Source: Herpomyces periplanetae
Taxonomy: Eukaryota > Ascomycota > Laboulbeniomycetes > Herpomycetales > Herpomycetaceae
Direction: 5' to 3'
Assembly: GCA_009733715.1 (NCBI GenBank)
Contig: WMKJ01000019.1
Coordinates: 62,001-126,000 of the forward strand
DNA length: 64,000 nucleotides
Under the pieces are notes generated by a model, which had not been told where the DNA came from, made no database searches, and saw only the letters and a list, made by a program, of their open reading frames with translations. Below are positions 9,592 through 19,960 of the stretch, piece by piece. A program made the position numbers and the translations under genes. The first letter of the stretch is position 1. Each line of letters opens with the position of its first letter.

Positions 9592-11734
9592 ATGAATTAT
9601 AAATGTAGCTTGTGTGGACATCTTGAATATAATAATGGAAGGGATTGCGTGGATAGTGTAGCGATTAATACGAATCAGACTGATAACGATGTGGATGAAC
9701 TTCGTGAGCAAATTTCAAGGACAAAACAGTATTTGGCTGATTTAGAAGCAAAACTTTGCGTTGAACAAGCACGACTAAAGTTAAAAGATACGTTAGCTCG
9801 GGCAAAGTTTGGTAAATGTTTACTTAGGTTACGACTAACATGTTTAGCATGATCAGCAGGCTTTAACAGTTAACACATGTGAATATAGAGCCTCGTTCAT
9901 TATCAGTAGTTTCGAAAGATGATTCGCTAAGCGTTAACGAGATAAAGCAGTTTTACAGACAAATAATTCTTCCGTCAGTAGGAATTGTCGGTGAGTCGAA
10001 AGTTGATATTTTATTACGCTTATGTGTGATGATAGTGTATACAAATTTCGTAAAGTTCCATTGCCATATGATTAAGTATAAACCATAAATCGATTCATCA
10101 TTTAGAGAGTATACTAATCGTCTTATATGTTCGAATAATTTAGGTCAAATTAATTTAAAAAAGTCATCAGTTTTGATCATTGGAGTAGGAGGACTTGGTT
10201 GTCCTGCGGCAATGTATTTGGGGGCAGCGGGAATAGGTACATTGGGCTTAGTTGACGGAGATAAAGTTGAAGTATCAAATTTACATCGTCAAATATTACA
10301 CAATGTTAATCGTGTGGGACAATTTAAAGTTGAAAGCGCAGCCGCGGGTCTTAAATTGTGAGTGAAGTTTTAGTTTGGTTGGGCCTCAGAGGGGGAATCA
10401 GTAAAGTTTACGATAATGAATGAATTGAAGCAAATTATACTTGTTCAGTCAAGTAGATTGACTTATATACGTACTTACATTTAATATGATATTATGACAG
10501 ACTTAATCCCTATATAATTTGTCACACACATGCAACGTACTTAACACACGAAAATGCTATGGATATTATAACTAACCGTTATGATATTGTGCTTGATTGT
10601 TCCGATAATCCGGACACCCGAACCTTGATATCCGATGTATGTGTGCTTAAGCGTTTACCCGTGATAAGTGGTGCGGCACTTGGTTTTGAGGGACATATGA
10701 TGTTGCTTAATTATCCGCCATTACCCGCTGGAGATGTTAATGGGGGGCCATGTTTTCGGTGTGTATATCCTACACAGGATAATAAAAAGGTTAAATCGTG
10801 TAGTGAAGCGGGTATATTTAGTCCGGTGGTGGGTATTATCGGCTTATTACAAGCGTACGAGAGTATTCGAATGTTAATGACCAAAGAGGTATCGATGGGT
10901 ATTTATAAAGAGGATAGAAGTTATATGATATTGTTATCGGACATACATTCGTCGACGGGGGTACCACTTCGAAGATTTCGACTTCGTAAACGAAGGGTGC
11001 AGTGTATAGGATGTTCAGGAGCAGTGCCTTTTGCGATAAGACGAGAAAAAGTATATGAGAAGGAAAAGTGTGATAATGGGATGAAAAAGTGTTTAAATAT
11101 TGAGGGGAACAAAATAAATGAGTTAACGATATCAGCGAAAGACTATGCCCAAGTGTTACGACAAAGTTTGATCAATTTAAACGAGGGATCAGGCATGGAT
11201 TACTCGATCAAGTTATCCATAATAGGATCCACTTATACACAGGACGAAGCGGTCACCTTGCTATTTCCGAAACCCTGGACTCATGTATTGATCGACGTAC
11301 GAGAAGCTAGTCATTTTGCAATATGTAGTATACGAGGGAGTGTTAACGTACCACTTGAGGATGTATTACTTGTTGCGCGACTTCTTAGCCCGAAATCATT
11401 GTTACAACCACTCAACAAGTTCGATTGTACGTTACGGGAGAGTGCACAGAAACTTCGTGAAAAATATGCGAAAGATAGGGAGGGTGTGAGCAAGTTATTA
11501 ACTTATATGGATCGTAATATGTCCCATGTACCGATATATTTTATTTGCACTCGAGGTAACGATTCACAGATAGCTCGGGACGCAATGTGCAAACTGAAGA
11601 GAGATTGGTGTGAATACGAGAATGACGGTACTATGAGTGAAATATTGTGGATTCATCGTAGCTTTAAGGATATTGAAGATGGCTTCGATGCATGGAGGAG
11701 ATTTGTTGATCCTGCATTTCCCCAATTTACTTAG
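9592..11734 (+). CDS. UBA4: Urm1/MoaD-activating E1-like enzyme with rhodanese domain, Uba4/MOCS3
   Basis: Four exons, 9592-9811, 9889-9990, 10144-10357 and 10501-11734, join to 589 residues. The protein adenylates the ubiquitin-like protein Urm1 (and MOCS2A-type proteins where molybdopterin is made), then transfers sulfur to its C-terminus for tRNA wobble-uridine thiolation in the cytosol. A short coiled coil ([20 protein letters not shown]) precedes the E1 fold. The nucleotide loop is VGGLGCP in exon 3, followed by [17 protein letters not shown]. Zinc cysteines are [10 protein letters not shown] and [10 protein letters not shown], and the transfer cysteine lies in KSCSEAGIF. The rhodanese domain ends with ICTRGNDSQ, whose Cys carries the persulfide. 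The first intron acceptor (TATAG at 9888) is chosen because it is the only one nearby that keeps frame; alternative N-termini are possible. Confidence 0.93.
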
Positions 11735-13113
11735 TAGGGAGGTAGTTAAGTATGGAGGGAATTCAGGGCAGGGTAGGGTAGACTAGGGTAGGGTAAGGTA
11801 GGGTAGGATGGGAAGGGGAATTGTCTTTACTGGATTATTTGGACCGGGCTGCCAAAATATTGATTGTTAGCAATCAATCTGTTTAAACTAAACCATCAAT
11901 TGTCTTTTTCCCCAACTAACTCGGCTTATCCCAAACCCGGCTTAAACCGGTATCGTCCCCTTCTCCCTCCCCGATTCCCCCCTCCGCCAATTCCGAACTG
12001 TACCCGGCTTCCATATCCCCCCTTCGGCCCTCCGTTCTCTCCTCCTCGGCCCCCCTTCCCGAATTCTTGTTCTTGGCAAAGTTAACGTTTCATCGTAATC
12101 CCCGAAAGTCTTCGGTAAACATCGGTAAGCGGCTTGGGGGGGTGAACCCCTTTCATGGAGCCGATTCTCTGTTAACTTTATTTCTAGTTTCCCGGTTCAG
12201 CGTGTTTTCATAACGCATCCCATCTAATATGGACACATTTATATCCAACTTCACGCTATATGAATTGTACTTGTCTTCGGAAACTTTTTCTTCAAGGAAA
12301 TTTTTTTTGGCATTTACAATCTTCTTAACACCTCACAAATTTATAACCAAATGGTGTCTTTGACAAAAATTGATATCAAAGTTACAGTTACGTGGTGATA
12401 TCGCGATATTTTTTTCCATCCCACCCTGAATATTCCAGCGCGACATACCTCTCTATTGTTCTTCCTGTTCTTTTCTCGCCTTTCCCCACCTTTGTCTTTC
12501 CATCATTTCTACCTTCACAAAACTTAATTTACCACTTTTTAAACGTTATGACTACCTTTTAATTTCCATTTTCTTCTAGTACTCTTCAGATTCCTCCTCC
12601 ATTATTCCCTTACCCTAATACTTTCTCGTGTTTGTTTAAACCTGTAAGTACCTTATGCTTACATTCTTCTTCCCTTCCTCCTCCCATTTCCATACCCAAT
12701 TGTCATGTCTTCGTTATACCGTCTCCCATCCCATCCCACCCTTTCCCTTCCCTTCGTTTTCCCCTCTCCTCTTCTCCCCCTCCCCTCTCATCATCTACCC
12801 CCCAGAGTTGCGCCAACTCGCACCGCTTACTAATTTCACTATAAGCAGGCTACTGTATTGTCCGTGTGTTGCTGTACAATTGGAATTAATCGGTCGGAAT
12901 TCAAGTTATTTGATTTGAATTTACCTCAGCCAATCTACTCGTGTATTACTACTATTTTGTTATTTTTTAAGTCAATTCTCCCCCATCCGACTTTCATCAG
13001 TCTCACTTGCAAATGTTCCTATACATCTTTGCAATACACCACTCTATTCACTCTACCAATCTACCGGGAAATCATCGGGTAAATTCTTGAATTTTTTCAT
13101 CATATATATTACC
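11735..13113. other. gene-free interval with G-rich repeat and pyrimidine-rich HPC2 leader
   Basis: About 1.4 kb upstream of HPC2 on the same strand as UBA4. It holds a GGGTA-type tandem (11765-11816) and two strongly C/T-rich stretches on the + strand (about 11934-12070 and 12560-12810). Proline- and serine-rich open frames within the C/T-rich parts look like composition artefacts. A possible donor (CTGTAAGT, near 12641) suggests that an untranslated intron may exist. Confidence 0.5.
11765..11816 (+). repeat. GGGTA-type short tandem array
   Basis: Several irregular copies of GGGTA, with GGGTAAGGTA and GACTAGGGTA variants, lie about 30 bp past the UBA4 stop. The + strand has at least six GGG runs separated by two or three bases, so it could fold as a G-quadruplex in DNA or in the UBA4 3' UTR. 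Confidence 0.7.
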
Positions 13114-15990
13114 ATGGATCAAGTGGACCCTTCTGCTTGCCTAAATACATCATCAAAAATCAGTGAAGATGGATCGTTTTCTGCTGTTTCAAACATTGAA
13201 TGTACAAGTGATATTGTCACATCTAGAAGGTCTAATCGATCCCGTACCGAGGTTAATGGTGCTACTAAGGATGTTAAAACGAGGAAACCTCGTAAACGGA
13301 CTGGTAAATCTGATGATCAACCTCTTAAGGCTCTACCGTCAAAGTTAAACGACAGTTTAATAACTGGTGATAACATTGACCTAAAACCTCTCACTAACAC
13401 TACCGAGTTTCTTCCTGATTTTACCGCTCCTTTAAAAATTGGTGAACATTCTCTTCCTAAATTACCGTCCAATACCCCCTCTACTTCAACTTTGACTACC
13501 GAATTCGAACCTTTACCTCGCTTAGAAGAGGTAAATATACCTCCCAGCGCTAAATTAAGTATCAGCGCAAACCTTAATCCCGATACATCCCCTCCAAATT
13601 TATCATCCCGTCGCGACTATGCATCCGGTTCTGATCCTTTACACACTGGAACCACCACTGAACCTCGTGGTACCTCGTCATCCTTTTTATCTTTAATCAA
13701 TCCTTCTCCTTCATACTCATCGTTGTCCACTGGCTCCGGTTCTGGCACGGGCACGGGCACGGGTACGGGTACTAGTTCTGGTCCCGGTGCTAATAGCGGC
13801 AGTAGTGGCGAATCTAACCTCGGAAGTATCCTATGCTCTACAAATTACCCTACACCTTCATCTTCGAGAACTAGCGTATCTTCACTCACTGGTACAGCTA
13901 AATCATCTACAACCTCCAACATTTCTCCCTTGCTGGGATCAACTCCAAAACCTAAAAGCTCCTTAAGTAGTGTTATCACCCCCGTAACAAAATCCCGCCC
14001 TGCATGGTCTGGTCAAATTTTCGACCCAATTCGTGGCTCAACCGTGGACTCAACGTCAAGATGGCAATCTAATCCACCTCGAGAAAATCCTGGAGCAACT
14101 ACTTGTCCACTTGACGAAAGTTCGGGTAAACCACACTCATCTGCTACAAACAGTTCACGAATATTTAATTTAATCGACGTTGCTGAATGTGAAACTTCAA
14201 CTATATTAGATTCCAAAGAAAGTTGTGCAGCTCCATCTATAGCTCCATCCACTTCGATTCCCATCCCTTCCCCAACTGCTGCACCCTTAAATGAACCGAA
14301 ATTTTCTCATTCAACGACTACTAATTTTACCAATGAGGATATACGGGATCAGTGTAAAAGTTTAAGCACAAGTCAACCCCAGAGTGGAGAAGCCCCTCCC
14401 CTACCAGTTTCAACAATTTTATCCAATGTACCACCAACTACTGGGGTATCATCCGATCGTGGTGAAGGTACATCAACTGAAAGTACTTCCAATTGTTCAA
14501 GTAGCCTGGATACTGGCAAGTCTACGAAGGTTGTTAAAGGAAAGTTAAAGCGCAGTCCTTCGAGAAGTTCACTGTCCCCTAGCTCTAAAAAGCTCAAACA
14601 ATCGGGCATAGAAGGCAGCGGGAAAAAAGGTGGTGGCAGTGGCGGTAACAGTAATTCTAAGTCGGTAAACGCAATGATAAATGAAGTGGCGGATTGTACG
14701 ATTAAAGTTAATAATGGGTCGAACGATACAACAAACAAAAATGGTGAAGGGGGGGGGTGATGATACAACAAATGGTAAAGGGGATGGCAATTGGTTAGGA
14801 AACTTTACAACGTCCAACACAACAACGGGTAAGGTGAGTGGAAGTCGAAAAAAGGGTACAGAACCTACGAGGTTACCGCTCGACGCAATAACGACAACTT
14901 CATCATTGCTTTCATCAACATTGGAGCTACCTGCACTGGGTGGAAATTCAACGGGTGATGATGATGTACTTGGACTTAGTCTTGGTCGATTGAAAAGTTT
15001 GGAAGATAAAGCATTCGGTCAGAATATCTGGTTAACATTCCCATTGAAAGGCATGAGCAATGTAACGATTAACTATGCTCGTGAAGTAGAGAAGAAGTAT
15101 GGTTATGCAGCTCTAAATCCACGATTAGCATTACGCAATGAACGAAGAAAGGCTATTTTACTGGCTGGTGAGGAAGTTGAACGTCGGGAACGAGAGGCTG
15201 CAGCGTTGAGGCGAGCGGCTAAAAAAGATGCAAATGGTAAACGTGATGAAAGTGGTGGAGCGGGTGATTCTGATACAGTTGATATTGAATTGTTAGAGGG
15301 AGCTGATGTTGTGGACGATGGGGAGAGTATTGGAGATAATTCCGAGGAGGAATTAGAAGAAGAAGAAGAGGAGGAGGTTGAAGTTGAAGTAGTCCAGAAA
15401 GTAGAAGGGAAAAAGTCACGAAATTTGAAAGAAGGACGAACAGTTCGACAGCGAAGGAAACGCAAGCAAGAAGAATATGATAGAACAGATGATTTCATCG
15501 ATGATACTGAATTAGCATGGGAAGAACAAGCTAGGATGGCAAAGGATGGATTTTTTGTGTACAGTGGACCGCTCATAGTAGAGGAAGAAGCTCCTCCACC
15601 AGCTCGGTAGGTTTAAAGATTGAGTTTAGAAAATCTTTTAAGGTATGGTTAAGCTAACGGCAGAAATTGGATAGAAACGAAGGGACAGCAAAGACTGCAC
15701 CTCGAAATCGAAAACCTCGTCGAACAGCAGCGGCGGCGGCGGCGGCGGCGGCGACAGCAGCAGCAACATCAACAACAGAAACAGTATCGTCTTCAGCAAC
15801 ATCCGCAGCAGGATCAAGTTCTGGAGCCACCAATACTAATACGACATCAAGCTCTGCAGGGCAAAATGGGAAATCAGCATCTGGACCAAGCTCAGCATCA
15901 CCATCTACGAAAGCATCTGCGACAAACATTGCAACACCATCAAAAGACACGGCCAATGAATTTACGAGTAGTACAGTGGAAACGGAATAG
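13114..15990 (+). CDS. HPC2: HIRA-complex histone chaperone subunit, Hpc2/ubinuclein (HUN domain)
   Basis: Hpc2 is a subunit of the HIR/HIRA complex, which deposits H3.3-H4 independently of replication and silences histone genes. The first ATG used is at 13114 (ACCATGG context); an upstream in-frame ATG at 13087 is weaker. About 540 residues of Ser/Thr/Pro-rich, disordered sequence, including a Gly-Thr hexanucleotide repeat (13744-13772), lead to the conserved part: TFPLKGMSNVTINYAREVEK, then the HUN core RTDDFIDDTELAWEEQARMA and KDGFFVYSGPLIVEEE. The frame breaks at nine G (14749-14757): either one G is extra, or an 85-nt intron (14665-14749, GTAAAC...GAAG) is removed. A last intron at 15607-15674, with a GCTAACG branch site, joins an Ala/Ser/Thr-rich tail ending at 15990. 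The HUN identity is secure; the gene model is not. Confidence 0.8.
13744..13772 (+). repeat. hexanucleotide repeat GGCACG/GGTACG in HPC2
   Basis: Four to five consecutive copies encode a Gly-Thr run in the disordered N-terminal half of Hpc2. The variants GGCACG and GGTACG keep the same dipeptide, so selection for Gly-Thr, or recent slippage, could maintain it. Confidence 0.7.
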
Positions 15991-16956
15991 CTGAATGTCA
16001 GGTTTAATCAAGGTTGATGTTAACTTTTGAATGATAGACTAAGTTCTAGGGCAATTGATTAAACACGAGATCACAAAAACGTACTGCAAATGGTTATCTG
16101 CGTTTGAACTAGTTTAAACGTTCATCCAAGGTATTGTCACCTTTTTTTATCATGATGATGGTACATAATTCGTTTTCTCCGTATATATTTTGAGATTATG
16201 AACGAAGTTAGAGGCCCTTACAAATTGGTATAAATACTTATCATTTATTGAGTTGGTGGTTTAATTCAAAAGTTAATTTGACACTAATATTAGCAAGGGA
16301 GAGAGAAATGCATTATCAAAGTTTACTGGATCATACGATACATCATACATTATGGGATATGAATTGAAAATGATAATTCAACGGGCCAGTTTAGATGCTT
16401 ACACGGATCGAGGATATTTTATGATAATTTTAATAGATCAATTCTCCGGCATTTCTCAAAGTTAACCATGAACTTATAGTATGATACGAAAGAACCAATC
16501 TGTTAATATTTCTTGCGATGCGTATAGTATTCTAGTAAATGCTATACTAAAGATTGCAAGAAACCAACAAAAAGATCGATCATTTTTTCTACTTTAATCA
16601 AGCAAGGTTCATCAACTTGTGTAGAGTATGATTAAAATGGTTTACATTCACTCATTGAACGTACAAATGTATCCAAATCTGGCCGTATTCTGGAAAACAA
16701 GCAAGTGAAGGATTGGTTTTATAAAAGATAAAGGTATTGGGGGGATTTTTTTTCACGCTTGTACATGACAAGACCAATGGATTGAAAGTTTGCTGGCTGG
16801 CTGGCTGGCTGGCTTGGTTTGGTTTGGTTTTGTTTTGTTTTGTTTGGTTTGGTTTGGTTTGGTTTGGTATGGATAATCAATAACCTCAGAATATTTCCCA
16901 CTATTAATCTAGCATTTACCTTGAACAAGCAAATCCAAAGCCCTCACACATCAATA
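15991..16956. other. convergent intergenic region, HPC2 / EMG1
   Basis: About 970 bp lie between the 3' ends of HPC2 (+) and EMG1 (-). It is AT-rich, without a credible gene, and contains a compound microsatellite at 16792-16868. Confidence 0.5.
16792..16868 (+). repeat. compound microsatellite (CTGG)n then (GGTTT/TGTTT)n
   Basis: About five CTGG copies run directly into some ten five-base units of GGTTT and GTTTT type. The + strand is strictly G/T apart from the C of CTGG, giving strong strand asymmetry. It lies about 90 bp beyond the EMG1 stop codon. Confidence 0.85.
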
Positions 16957-17709
16957 TCACAAAACTCCCCATACATCTTCAGCTGCATGACAAAATTTAC
17001 TGCAAGCTACACTTGCGCTCAAGGAAAAATTGCTAATCGCGATTTTTTCAGGGGAAAATTCTTCGGCGAAATTATCAGCACCTTTAGCTATAGCCCCGAC
17101 AAAAATGCACAATGATTCATGAGGTGATAAAGATGCAATATACTCTTGGGGTCGCACGCAAGGTGCATCGTGGGACAATGTTACTAACCGACAATTTGCA
17201 GGCAAATGATCTGTTACGGGATTCTTGACTACTCGTAACAACTTTTCCGAGGATGTTGTCGATCGGATGTACATGGATTGCAATAATTGCACCATTAAAC
17301 CAGCAAATCTCTTGAACGTTCGAGGTATACGAACACCCGGATTCACTTCGATTAGTAGACCTTGTGCAGTGTGAATATACACTTGTAACTTTCCGACTTT
17401 GTTAATCGGGGAATCCAACAGTGTAAGCAAACACTGATGTACAATATCAGGTCGAGCTTCGCTAATGTCTCGTTTCATTTTGCGTATCAGGGAAAAGTGA
17501 TCATCGCTATTGAGCAGTGTTAACTTCATTTGTCGTTGTCTCGGGGGAGCCATATGAGAATCATTGGACATGCGTGATCCTACATCGCGTTTGACTACCA
17601 AAGTTTCTAAGCTTGCTCGACTCAGTACGAATATAAGTCGTTGACTTGTTCGATCCGTCGGTGATATAGGAATATGTTGCTCTGCTACCAAGCGTGGTAA
17701 TTCAGGCAT
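16957..17709 (-). CDS. EMG1: rRNA small-subunit pseudouridine N1-methyltransferase Nep1
   Basis: A single exon encodes 250 residues, the normal family size. Nep1 is a SPOUT-class enzyme that methylates the hypermodified pseudouridine of 18S rRNA in the nucleolus and is also structurally needed for 40S assembly. Diagnostic blocks are [13 protein letters not shown] at the N-terminus, [40 protein letters not shown] and [15 protein letters not shown] (the substrate-RNA surface), then [11 protein letters not shown]. The knot region is [13 protein letters not shown] followed by [15 protein letters not shown] and the terminal VWGVL. A short extra loop (about residues 46-60, [17 protein letters not shown]) sits between strand 1 and the conserved core. 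All core motifs are intact. Confidence 0.95.
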   Translation of the reverse strand: MPELPRLVAEQHIPISPTDRTSQRLIFVLSRASLETLVVKRDVGSRMSNDSHMAPPRQRQMKLTLLNSDDHFSLIRKMKRDISEARPDIVHQCLLTLLDSPINKVGKLQVYIHTAQGLLIEVNPGVRIPRTFKRFAGLMVQLLQSMYIRSTTSSEKLLRVVKNPVTDHLPANCRLVTLSHDAPCVRPQEYIASLSPHESLCIFVGAIAKGADNFAEEFSPEKIAISNFSLSASVACSKFCHAAEDVWGVL

Positions 17710-19960
17710 AGATTGTGATACACCTGTACAAGCATATTTTTGCGTATATGCGAATATGAATATGAGCGTGATGGTTAACGAATGAATGATTATATGTATG
17801 CATGCATGCTTGCTTGCTTGCGTGCATGAATGTGTGTGTGTGCGAGTGCGAGTGCGTGCCCGCGTTCACGTTTGTGTGCGTATAGTTTGAATTCCTATGC
17901 GTTAGCGATGCTTTCTCTTAAGCCGTATTGTGTTGTGAATACACATTTATTAGGGTACCGCACGCAAATGGTAAAACTTTGTTTAAACGAAATGATTTTA
18001 CGCTTGATCAAGGGTTTACTCGTCCGGTCAAGTGTAGAATCCTCGTTTTAAACATCGTACATCAAGGTAAGAAACATGAGAAACTAGGTGGGTGGGTATA
18101 ATGACAATGAAAAATTCATGATAAGATTAAGAAAACTAGTCTCACGAACGTTTTTGCTTTACCGGTACATCTGATGAATTTAAAGGTCTCCCGCGAACCG
18201 GGCAATCTCGAGATGCTCTTTCGTCGCATGTTGTTTGAGTCGTTGTCGTTGAATCGATCATGTTGTACGGTCGTTTTTCATTCACACCAACACTCTCACG
18301 TACCCTCCCTAACTTCTACTTGTCTGCTTCAGTTCAAGGAGAGAGTGGGGTTTTTTTTTTTCTCCTTCTTCACGTTTGACCTTAACGTGAATCAATATTA
18401 ATTCGTGAACTTTGAAGATCCGATAAATCTGTTCCAGGGCGCACATACGCAAGTTATAAACCGAACAAGAGTTGATAGATAACTACGCTAAAATTCTGGT
18501 CATGCACGCGCGTGCATACCTCTACGTTTGTGCTTGGAATTTGATACGAATAAATGACCAAGGAAAAAAATCCCACCCGTATGTGCGAAAAATTAAAAGC
18601 AAGAAAATGAGAAAGCTAACTCAAAAAGTCAAGGACAAACAACTTGTTAAAACTACCACCTGTTAACCATGACAAGCAATCATATTTCTGGCATTTATCA
18701 TGATCTAGAGCTAACTAGAACAAATGAGAGCATAACTTGGCCCAACTCTTCCAGATTACACTACCATCATGGCTCAAAAAGGGCCGATCGGGGCGCTATT
18801 TCAACTTGCTGCGCATGGAAATGCGACGTTTACTGCGACCACAGCTCATACTTGGCCTTTTAAGGTGTTAGATTTGTCACAGGTGTATACCCTGTCGGTA
18901 TAACATGGCCTTTACACTTCTCGCATAACTTTGTGTATCATAACATCGTATGGTATAGCAGCATGCATATCTAGACTTTTTCCCCTTGTTAAACCTACGT
19001 TCAATTTCCAAATTCGGCATAATTGTTATATGCATGATCCGACTTTTATACGAGATCTTTTAGAGGTAACAATACTCTTTATCGTTCACTTGATGTGCTG
19101 TACCCGTACTAACCGTGAAACAGTCGATGATGATATATTCTATCGGCTTGCATCATTTGTCTATTAAAGCGTGCAGATGGTCGTGTGGGCGTACTTTTAT
19201 ACGTTTTGGCCCATTTCTTCCTGTTTCACCACGAAACATTCATGCAAATTATACAATCCATCTGCCGTGCTGGTTAAAACGTTCAAAGTTTTAACTTAAC
19301 GTTGCTAACCAACTCCTTTACTTTACCCCTTCTGATTTTTCCCTTTCAACTTGTCATTTTATGCGCTATCCTCCTACTAAATATGCTTCCTCATCTATGC
19401 CCTCATCTCCCTTCTCCTGATTTACCCATTTTCATCACACACTTGCTCACCCATTCTCTCACTCTCGCCTGTCTACCCACTTTGACGGGGAACCTCTTCC
19501 TTCACTTAACCTTCATGTCGCCGTCAACGTTTAAATCTTTACGGCGAAATTTCTCTTTCGCATACCCCGGATGTATGCTGATTTCCAGCGTATTGTATTT
19601 TCAATGTGTTTGTGATCGATAACTAAATTCTTTTGATTGTATCGCATTGGCTTATACTACCACGGATACCCACTGATTGTAGGTTTTCCCTCTTTATCTT
19701 TTATTTCACTATCTAAACCCTTCTCAAAGCTGTTAAACTCGTCTTTATTAATCTTGTCACCTCTTTTCTACCCGCTCTGCACTGACTACAGCGCAAAATC
19801 TCTACAATCTCATGACAGTGTTTCCTCCCGTTATTTTTTCTACTTCATCTTTACTCTACTCTATTTCTCCTTTCTTCAAAATTCTCCATTCATTAGAGTT
19901 AAACCACGTCTTCTCTCTTCTTCTTCGGCTGGCCCGTATCACTCTTACTTCACCATCATC
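17710..19960. other. 2.25 kb gene-free interval, EMG1 / NOXB divergent region
   Basis: This separates EMG1 (-) from NOXB (+). It starts with a TGCA/TGCT/GTGT/GAGTGC simple-sequence block (17793-17880). It ends with 600 bp rich in C and T on the + strand (about 19310-19920), directly before the NOXB start. Six short + strand frames of 60-106 codons lie between, none with a recognisable domain. I could not assemble them through splice sites into a protein, so I treat the stretch as regulatory or untranslated. A non-coding RNA cannot be excluded by eye. Confidence 0.45.
17793..17880. repeat. simple-sequence block, alternating purine-pyrimidine
   Basis: Consecutive GCAT, GCTT, GTGT and GAGTGC units lie about 85 bp upstream of EMG1. 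Such alternating tracts can adopt Z-DNA and commonly slip in replication. Confidence 0.7.

Noticed and set aside
11765-11816. Interstitial telomere repeat
   Set aside because: Units are GGGTA with irregular variants and not the TTAGGG expected for most fungi; the array is short and internal.
11864-12085. 73-codon Pro-rich + strand frame
   Set aside because: It lies entirely in a C/T-rich leader; composition alone produces Pro, Phe, Ser and Leu codons, and no domain or splice partner fits.
12632-13082. Three overlapping + strand frames of 70-87 codons before HPC2
   Set aside because: Same C/T-rich bias in two or three frames at once, without a conserved block.
14758-14760. HPC2 read as two separate genes
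   Set aside because: The first frame lacks any HUN domain and the second lacks a plausible start; their low-complexity text continues across the G run.
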